From NCBI GenBank assembly GCA_029204225.1, contig CM055106.1, positions 4,283,242 through 4,347,241 of the forward strand: a stretch of DNA of 64,000 nt. The letters are read 5' to 3'. Numbering within the stretch: position 1 is the stretch's first letter; each line of letters opens with the position of its first letter. Origin of the DNA: Diphasiastrum complanatum. Its lineage: Eukaryota; Streptophyta; Lycopodiopsida; Lycopodiales; Lycopodiaceae. The translations under genes were made by a program, and so were the position numbers. This document shows positions 58,022 to 64,000 of the stretch, piece by piece. The notes under the pieces are model-generated. The model was not told where the DNA came from. It worked only from the letters and a program-made list of their open reading frames with translations, and did not search any database.

Positions 58022-59046
58022 ATCTCCATCCTAGGGAGTTCAAGAGCAGCAGTAGAGAAAGCTATCAGAAGATAGGAAAGATCTCTGAGTTTCTCAGAAA
58101 AGATTAGAGGAGAATCGTTGTAGGAGCAGCCTTCAAGCTTCTGATTTTCACTGAGAAATCACAATAGAAAGGAATCAGACTCTTTGTAGAGGTAACTCGC
58201 TGGATAGACAGCTGTTTTTTTCCAGATTTCAGAGGGTTCTGGCAATCTGGTTTGATGTTCAAACTACTGAAAAATCCTCAAAAACAGTGATGAAAAACCA
58301 ATTTTTCACCTCCCTGTCCAGCGCTGGCCCTGCATTTGAGATTAGACACAACAAGAAAATCATCTTTATTGATCTTTCTCTGATTCTTCAAGCACTGCAT
58401 GCAAATCCACGTAGTGCGTTGGCGTGGGAGAAACACGGTTCTCTCACGAGTAATAGTCTCGCTTTACTAGCGGACAGTTGGATCTACAGATCCTAGACAT
58501 AATTGTCTTCACACGTAGACGGACATGTATTCTGTAATTTCGTCTTGATTGCTTACTAGCATCAGACAACTACATTACACTGTATATGTATTATGTCATC
58601 TCTGCTGATCTATATGTCAAGTATCATCTAGAGTTCAGATCAGAGATTCAAGCAAAGATTGGGCCTTAAATTTCAGAAAATTGGTCCAGACAGGTGGCTG
58701 TCCAGCCAGCGAGGGCAGAGATACAAAAAATTCCGGATTTCTTGTTGTAAAATTCCGGTTTTTACTCAGTTTGTTGGAGCCCACACCTGAAATCAGATCA
58801 GTCAGCTACTCAACTCAAGAACCGGGAAATTTGGCACCGTTTTGAAGCTTCAAACTGGCATTTTCCGGGACAGCAGGTCTGAAATCTTGGGGAAAAGAGC
58901 TGAAAGGGTTCCTCTTCGTAATTTCTTTGGAAGTACAGTCCTCAGAAACAGCTAAGTCATCTTTCCTTTCCCTTGTACAGTTGTAAATTAGTCTTTTAGA
59001 CTTTTTTTCCTTCAGAAGTTAAGGTAGCTCTCTTTCAGTTTCCAAG
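58022..59046 (+). other. Leader of the nested chromovirus, 1 kb
   Basis: An untranslated leader with short ORFs only. Words like 'ttccggattt' and 'ttccggtttt' recur near 58730-58760. Such long leaders are usual in plant chromoviruses; the packaging signal would be expected here. Confidence 0.6.
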
Positions 59047-59904
59047 ATGACCACTCCTCAGGGACCTGATCAACCCCCGGAGAGAGGCTTCGACGAACTT
59101 GAAACAGAAGCCTTGGCTTACAGAAAAGGGAAGGAACCAATGGAATTGGAACAACAGGAACAGTTCGCCGAAGAACTCGACGAACTGGTTACCAAGGAGC
59201 AGTTTCTCCAGTTGGTAACAAAAGTGGATGAACTGAAGTTGGCATTAGCCAATTTCAAGTCCAGTGTGGACGACTCGTTCACTGAACTCAAAAGCTTGAT
59301 TTTGAGTTCCGCGAAAGGAAGCCTTCCCTCCACTTCTCAGTTATCCCCTTCTCCACTTCCATCAGTTTCGGGTGAGACTTTACGGTCTCACCCCAGTGTT
59401 TTTAAAGATTTAAAGCCTCCTACTTTTAATGGGGAAGAGAAGGATAGAAATGCAGACATTCTACAAACCTTCCTCAGCAAATGGAAGAACATTCATGCTC
59501 TTAAACAGACCCCTGACCATTTGCAAGCTATTGAGGCCAGTCTTTCCTTAGGGCCTATGGCCTATAAGTGGTGGTTAAATCTCCAGGAGACTGGGCAGAC
59601 TCCCCGGTCATGGAAAGCTTTTGAAGAAGCTTTCCTAAGAGAATTCCTACTTGATAGAGCCTGGGAAGCCTGGGAAAGAACAGTAATGGATAAATCCCTC
59701 ATCCAATATATCTCGCAGTATCGAGAAGCGATTTTAAAGATTAAAAATATGGATGATTATCAAAAAATCAGGGGATTTGTCCGTGGCCTCAAAGATGAAT
59801 ATAAAGTAAAGGTCCAGAGAAACTCACCTACTACCCTTGAGCAAGCTCTCAGATATGCTCAAATCTATGATGATTCAGTGGGTAGAAAGAGGGCGAGACA
59901 GTAG
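59047..59904 (+). CDS. Gag of the nested chromovirus, closed by an amber codon
   Basis: Starts MTTPQGPDQPPERGFDELE. It shows a predicted coiled region (QFLQLVTKVDELKLALANFK) and the capsid (FKDLKPPTFNGEEKDRNADI; AYKWWLNLQETGQTPRSW; IQYISQYREAILKI; LRYAQIYDDS). A TAG at 59902-59904 ends it after 285 residues. The same frame goes on directly with a Lys-rich spacer and the zinc knuckle. This fits either decay of a Gln codon (CAG to TAG) or, less likely, a programmed readthrough stop. Confidence 0.88.
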   Translation: MTTPQGPDQPPERGFDELETEALAYRKGKEPMELEQQEQFAEELDELVTKEQFLQLVTKVDELKLALANFKSSVDDSFTELKSLILSSAKGSLPSTSQLSPSPLPSVSGETLRSHPSVFKDLKPPTFNGEEKDRNADILQTFLSKWKNIHALKQTPDHLQAIEASLSLGPMAYKWWLNLQETGQTPRSWKAFEEAFLREFLLDRAWEAWERTVMDKSLIQYISQYREAILKIKNMDDYQKIRGFVRGLKDEYKVKVQRNSPTTLEQALRYAQIYDDSVGRKRARQ

Positions 59905-60630
59905 CCACTTTCTGAGCAGCCTCCTCAGAAAGACTTTCAATTTAAAAAGAAATTTTTAAAAAGAAAGAATCAAGATAAATTTAAAAGTGAAGCTCCTCAG
60001 AAACGCCCTTCACTCATACATCCCTTAAAACCAGATGATTTTGAGAAAGCCAAACAAGAACGTTTGTGCTTTGTGTGTATGGGCAAGGGACACACAGTCA
60101 GACAATGTCCCAAGGGGCCTTTCACTAAAAAAGATAAGAAAGATAAAAACCAAGTTCATCTTGTTCAGACTGTATGTTTCCCCAGTGACTCGACAGCTTC
60201 CGAGATCAAAGTGTATCATGAAGATCATGAACACTGTTGCCAGCTAACCTCTGCAATGCTAGCGAGACCCTTCAGCTTTGGGCCGCATGACCTAGTACGT
60301 ATGCATGGGAAAGTTGATAACCAGTCAGTAAGAGTTATGGTTGATGATGGGGCAACCCATAATTTCATCAACTACACCCTGGTTAAAAAGCTTAAACTAC
60401 CAGAAGTACCTAGTCAGCATAGGTACATAGTTTCATTAGCTAAGGGTGAAGATAAAAAAATATGGGAAACTATGGTAAGTGATTTGAATCTTGGTATTCA
60501 GGGGTACCAAGATGAAATAAACTTTCAGATAATGCACCTGGATCGTACAGACATTGTTCTCGGGAGAGATTGGCTCTACAGTTTAGAACCTTCCCTCCAC
60601 AGAAACTATCAGAACACCCTCAGCTTTTAG
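59905..60630 (+). CDS. Zinc knuckle and protease of the nested chromovirus
   Basis: In frame with gag. The basic spacer (FKKKFLKRKNQDKFKSE) leads to the knuckle CFVCMGKGHTVRQC (60067-60108). The protease site reads VMVDDGATHNFIN (first Asp at 60343), then YIVSLAKGEDKKIW and DIVLGRDWLYSLEP. The D-D-G site equals that of the host Gypsy at 57500, although the two elements have different LTRs and gags. It closes with a second TAG at 60628-60630, again with the frame continuing. Confidence 0.88.
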   Translation, partial: PLSEQPPQKDFQFKKKFLKRKNQDKFKSEAPQKRPSLIHPLKPDDFEKAKQERLCFVCMGKGHTVRQCPKGPFTKKDKKDKNQVHLVQTVCFPSDSTASEIKVYHEDHEHCCQLTSAMLARPFSFGPHDLVRMHGKVDNQSVRVMVDDGATHNFINYTLVKKLKLPEVPSQHRYIVSLAKGEDKKIWETMVSDLNLGIQGYQDEINFQIMHLDRTDIVLGRDWLYSLEPSLHRNYQNTLSF

Positions 60631-62952
60631 CATAAAGGCCGAGAGATCCAGTTGCATGGGGAGCATGATGTTCCCAACAGTCCTATGGTCTGCAGTTCAG
60701 AGCTCTATCAGGTAATCGCAGACGAAGACCATCAGGTATTCTTATGTGACTTTCAGTTTATTCCTGAAATTTCTATTTCCAGTTCTATTCAGCAGAAAAT
60801 CAGTAAATTAGAAACTTTATTGTTTAAATTTAAAGATGTTTTTCCTGAAGATTTGCCACATGGTTTACCACCTAGCAGAGAGGTAGATCATGTAATAAAC
60901 CTAGTACCAGGTACAGCACCTGTTTCTAAACCTTCGTATCGGGTTAGCCGAACAGAGGATGAAGAAATAACTAGGCAATTAACAGATTATCTTGGGAAAG
61001 GCCAAATTCAGACCAGTAGTTCACCATGGGCCTCACCAGTCCTATTGGTGAAAAAGAAAGAGGGGTCTATGCGTCTTTGCGTAGATTACAGAGCCCTCAA
61101 TAAAGTCACAATTAAGAATAAATACCCTATGCCTCGGGCAGACGAGTTGTTTGACCAACTCGACGGGGCTAAGTTTTTCAGCAAAATCCTCAGATCGGGA
61201 TATCATCAAGTCCGTATAAAATCGGAAGATGTCTCGAAAACAGCTTTTAGGACTCGTCACGGTCATTATGAGTTTAAGGTGATGCCATTTGGGCTCACAA
61301 ATGCTCCAGCTACCTTTATGACCTTGATGAACAGTGTCCTCAGACCATACTTGGGTAAGTTTGTAGTCGTATTTTTAGATGACATTCTCGTCTACAGCAA
61401 AACGAGGAAGGAGCATCTAAAACACCTCAGAAAGGTGTTTCGACTGCTCAGAAAGCATAAGCTCTATGCTAAACAATCCAAGTGTGAATTCTTCGTTGAA
61501 GAAGTAGCATATTTGGGTCACATTATCTCTTCAGATGGGATTAAGATGGACCCAAATAAGGTTAAAGCCATACTCAGTTGGCTGAGACCTCAGAATATTT
61601 TGGAACTTCAGATCTTTCTTGGTTTGGCGGGATATTACAGACGATTTGTCAAGGAATATGCTCAAATAGCAGTTCCCATGACAAATCTTCTTAAGGGGAA
61701 GGGAAAGGAGTTCATTTGGGAGTCCGCACAACAGGAGAGCTTTGATGCTCTCAAAACAGCCTTAGCTACAGCACCAGTTTTAAAGGTCGTCGACCCCAAT
61801 CAGCCATTTGTGGTCGAAACAGATGCTAGCGACTTTGCAGTAGGTGTTGTGCTAACTCAGGGTGGACGACCAGTTGCGTTCGAGAGTAAAAAACTCAAGC
61901 CAGCTCAGACTAGGTACAGTGCCTATGAAAAGGAACTCTTTTCTATAGTCCATGCCCTTAAGACTTGGAGGCATTATTTGTATGGTGCCAACTTTGAGGT
62001 CCTGACAGACCATGAGAGTCTCAGATACCTTTGCAATCAACCTGAGCTTAGAGGTCGGAAAGCTCGTTGGGCAGAGTTGATGCAAGAGTTTGACATGTCT
62101 ATCATATATAGACGTGGAAAATTCAATACAATAGCAGATGCCCTTAGCAGAATGCCTATGATAAACGAGCTGAGTTTTACTCAGATTCGTAATGAATTAC
62201 TCGAGTCCTTGAGAGGGAAATGCCAGCATGATGCATTCTTCTCTACTATCTGGAACTCAGTCCAAAGCAGACAGTTACAGACTCTAGAACCAGTTCCCGG
62301 GGCTGGTGCCAGCTCATCCAAGAATACGGCAGCTTCCGTTGAGGATGATGATGAGTCCGAGTATACGTCGTCAGATGACGTTGAGGATTCTGAGCCTGTA
62401 TTACCCAAGCAAACCCAAGTGGTTGAGGGTCAGTTGACTCAAGGATTCAAATGGAAACAATATTCCATTCAGGATGAGTACTTGCTCTATAGAGATAGAG
62501 TATGTGTCCCCAATTCAGAGGATTATAGGCAGCAGGTCGTATATGAATGTCATGACAATCCTAGTGCGGGACACCCAGGCATACAGAAGACCTATCAGCT
62601 TCTTTGTAGGCAATTTTTCTGGCCCAGTATGAAAAAGGACGTCCACCAGTATGTAACCAGTTGCCAGAAATGTCAAGTAAACAAAGCAGAGCGTTTAAAG
62701 ACAGGAGGGTTGTTGCATCCCTTAGAAATACCAGCTGGTAAATGGGAGAGTATCTCCATGGATTTTATAGTAGGCCTGCCTAAAACCCAAAAGGGTAATG
62801 ACGCTATATGGGTCACAGTTGACCGTCTGACCAAAATGGCTCATTTCATTCCGACCAAAACAACCGTTAGAGCTCCAGAGTTAGCGAGGTTGTTTGTAGA
62901 CGGGCTATTTAAATTGTACAGTCTACCTTCCGGCATAGTCAGTGACCGGTAA
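60631..62952 (+). CDS. Reverse transcriptase, RNase H and integrase of the nested chromovirus
   Basis: An open frame of more than 770 codons (ATG at 60652). Residues counted from that ATG: RT about 95-300 ([42 protein letters not shown] near 240), RNase H about 385-500 ([43 protein letters not shown]), integrase from about 630 (H-H-C-C finger with [25 protein letters not shown] near 702). Motif A reads [10 protein letters not shown] where SKIDLRSGYHQ is the rule, so the first catalytic Asp codon is cleanly deleted at 61188/61189. The enzyme should be dead. The frame ends at 62950 where about five bases are missing within SDR(DPK)FTGNFW. Confidence 0.93.
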   Translation, partial: HKGREIQLHGEHDVPNSPMVCSSELYQVIADEDHQVFLCDFQFIPEISISSSIQQKISKLETLLFKFKDVFPEDLPHGLPPSREVDHVINLVPGTAPVSKPSYRVSRTEDEEITRQLTDYLGKGQIQTSSSPWASPVLLVKKKEGSMRLCVDYRALNKVTIKNKYPMPRADELFDQLDGAKFFSKILRSGYHQVRIKSEDVSKTAFRTRHGHYEFKVMPFGLTNAPATFMTLMNSVLRPYLGKFVVVFLDDILVYSKTRKEHLKHLRKVFRLLRKHKLYAKQSKCEFFVEEVAYLGHIISSDGIKMDPNKVKAILSWLRPQNILELQIFLGLAGYYRRFVKEYAQIAVPMTNLLKGKGKEFIWESAQQESFDALKTALATAPVLKVVDPNQPFVVETDASDFAVGVVLTQGGRPVAFESKKLKPAQTRYSAYEKELFSIVHALKTWRHYLYGANFEVLTDHESLRYLCNQPELRGRKARWAELMQEFDMSIIYRRGKFNTIADALSRMPMINELSFTQIRNELLESLRGKCQHDAFFSTIWNSVQSRQLQTLEPVPGAGASSSKNTAASVEDDDESEYTSSDDVEDSEPVLPKQTQVVEGQLTQGFKWKQYSIQDEYLLYRDRVCVPNSEDYRQQVVYECHDNPSAGHPGIQKTYQLLCRQFFWPSMKKDVHQYVTSCQKCQVNKAERLKTGGLLHPLEIPAGKWESISMDFIVGLPKTQKGNDAIWVTVDRLTKMAHFIPTKTTVRAPELARLFVDGLFKLYSLPSGIVSDR

Positions 62953-63812
62953 GTTTACTGGAAATTTTTGGAGGGCAGTATTCCATCATCTCCATACTAA
63001 ACTTAATATGAGTACCACAGACCATCCACAGACAAGATGGTCAAACAGAGAGGGTAAATCAGGTGCTGGAGGATATGCTTCGTGCATACGTCAGCAAGAA
63101 GCAGACTAATTGGGAGGAGTATCTCTCGATATTAGAGTTTGCTTACAACAGTACCAAACATTCAGCTACGGGATACGGCCCATTTATGCTGATGTACGGT
63201 TTTCAGCCACGCTCACCCACAGCTGTAGGGTTTAAACAAGAAAAAGTTGAAGCAGCCAGAAACTTTTTAGAGGACCTAAACCAGATGATAGAACATGCTA
63301 AGCGTAGCATTAGGCAGTCCCAGGATCGAGCCAGGCATTATGCAGATCCACACAGACGGGATGTGCAGTTCCCCACTGGTGAGAAAGTCTACTTGAGAGT
63401 CCCAGTCGACTCTAAAACCCTCAAATCAGGAGTGTGTGCTAAGTAGTCTCCAAGGAATTGTGGTCCCTTTACCATCAGTAGGAGACTAGGCGAGGTCACC
63501 TATGAACTAGAACTCCCACACAGCAGTAAGGTTTTTCCAGTCTTTCATGTAAGTCAGTTACGAAAAGCCTTAACAAGATCAGACAATTTGGTAGGGGACA
63601 GTGTTCTAGTTCTCCCATTGGATCCTCAGCAACCTCCACATGAACCAGAGGAGATTCTTGATAGTAGAGAGACGCAGACTCGTCATACTCTATACCGAGA
63701 ATATCTGGTTAAGTGGAATGATCAGCCTGTTGAGAATGCCACTTGGGAAAGAGGCAGCGTCCTTCGCAAGATTTTTCCAGACTTTGTCTTAGAGGACCAA
63801 GACGGTTCTTAA
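62953..63812 (+). pseudogene. Integrase end and chromodomain of the nested chromovirus
   Basis: After the frameshift come HPQT-like remnants and [14 protein letters not shown] (catalytic Glu), WEEYLSILEFAYNSTKHSAT, GPFMLMYGFQPRSP and YLRVPVDSKTLKSG. A TAG lies at about 63444. Then VTYELELPHSSKVFPVFHVS and the chromodomain (EEILDSRETQTRHTL; EYLVKWNDQPVENATWERGS) end at a TAA before the purine tract. Confidence 0.9.
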
Positions 63813-63823
63813 GGGGGAGGGAG
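63811..63823 (+). promoter_or_regulatory. Polypurine tract
   Basis: AAGGGGGAGGGAG directly precedes the 3' LTR. Confidence 0.88.
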
Positions 63824-64000
63824 TGTTACGAGCTCGTAACCAGTGCCGAACCCTAGGGAACACAGATAGGTCAGATACCACAGTCAGGGTCGTGTCCAGC
63901 ATACATGACCAACAGGGCAAGACAGTGTGAGTAGTGTGCCCCAGCACGGTCCATAGCCATGGCGGGCCTAACACAGCCTAGGGACCTTGTCAGCAGGATA
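63824..64000 (+). repeat. 3' LTR (partial)
   Basis: Matches 57650-57826 with four transitions, including the 16-bp palindrome (63825-63840). It continues beyond the window. Confidence 0.93.

Larger units (their letters stand above)
57650..64000 (+). mobile_element. Nested chromovirus (Ty3/Gypsy with chromodomain), 3' LTR cut by window edge
   Basis: The 5' LTR (57650-58007), PBS, a 1-kb leader, gag, knuckle, protease, RT, RNase H, integrase, chromodomain, purine tract and 3' LTR start (63824) are all present in the standard order. It sits inside the protease region of the Gypsy at 55302. The first 177 bp of the two LTRs differ at four positions, all transitions, so it is the youngest dated element here. 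Gag to integrase share one frame, broken by two TAG codons, a missing RT catalytic codon and a frameshift at 62950. Confidence 0.93.

Overview
The window is plant nuclear DNA, packed with decayed LTR retrotransposons. The evidence is plant-type Ty1/Copia and Ty3/Gypsy polyproteins, many primer-binding sites matching the 3' end of initiator-Met tRNA, a microsomal A-type cytochrome P450 with one phase-0 intron, and a plant organellar RecA split into several exons. Very long introns, long (GA)n blocks and nested elements suggest a large genome, such as a fern, gymnosperm or other non-compact plant. The sequence alone does not fix the lineage.

Layout. 1-5259: minus-strand Copia element (5' LTR, PBS, gag-pol; the 3' LTR is cut by the window edge) inserted in a non-chromovirus Gypsy whose RT/RNase H/integrase remnant continues to about 7.6 kb. 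7.6-15.5 kb: eroded fragments (an inverted Gypsy gag with zinc knuckle, a probable solo LTR at 11434, short Copia and Gypsy integrase pieces) and long stretches without genes. 15.5-18.6 kb: the P450 gene, flanked on both sides by short tandem repeats. 18.9-28.6 kb: (GA)n blocks, a duplicated 0.63 kb repeat with an unidentified ORF, Copia fragments, and two copies of a dispersed repeat next to (GA)n. 32.5-38.4 kb: the last four visible exons of a mitochondrial-type RECA on the minus strand, with a LINE-like remnant in one intron. Its Walker A exon is not seen.

39.9-46.1 kb: an LTR-bounded Gypsy element with gag, protease, chromodomain and a long unrecognised ORF where reverse transcriptase and integrase should be. 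46.1-47.2 kb: two LTRs of related elements facing each other 3' end to 3' end. 47.6-54.7 kb: a Copia-Gypsy-Copia mosaic. 55.3-64 kb: a Gypsy element with its 5' LTR and gag-protease, interrupted at 57650 by a younger chromovirus whose 3' LTR runs off the window.

Only the P450 and RECA look like host genes. Almost everything else is transposon sequence with stops, frameshifts and deletions. The most unusual items are the 39.9-46.1 kb Gypsy derivative with a replaced pol and an antisense ORF, the Copia-Gypsy mosaic with shared 8-bp junction words, and repeats with (TC)n tails, one of which directly abuts a RECA splice donor.
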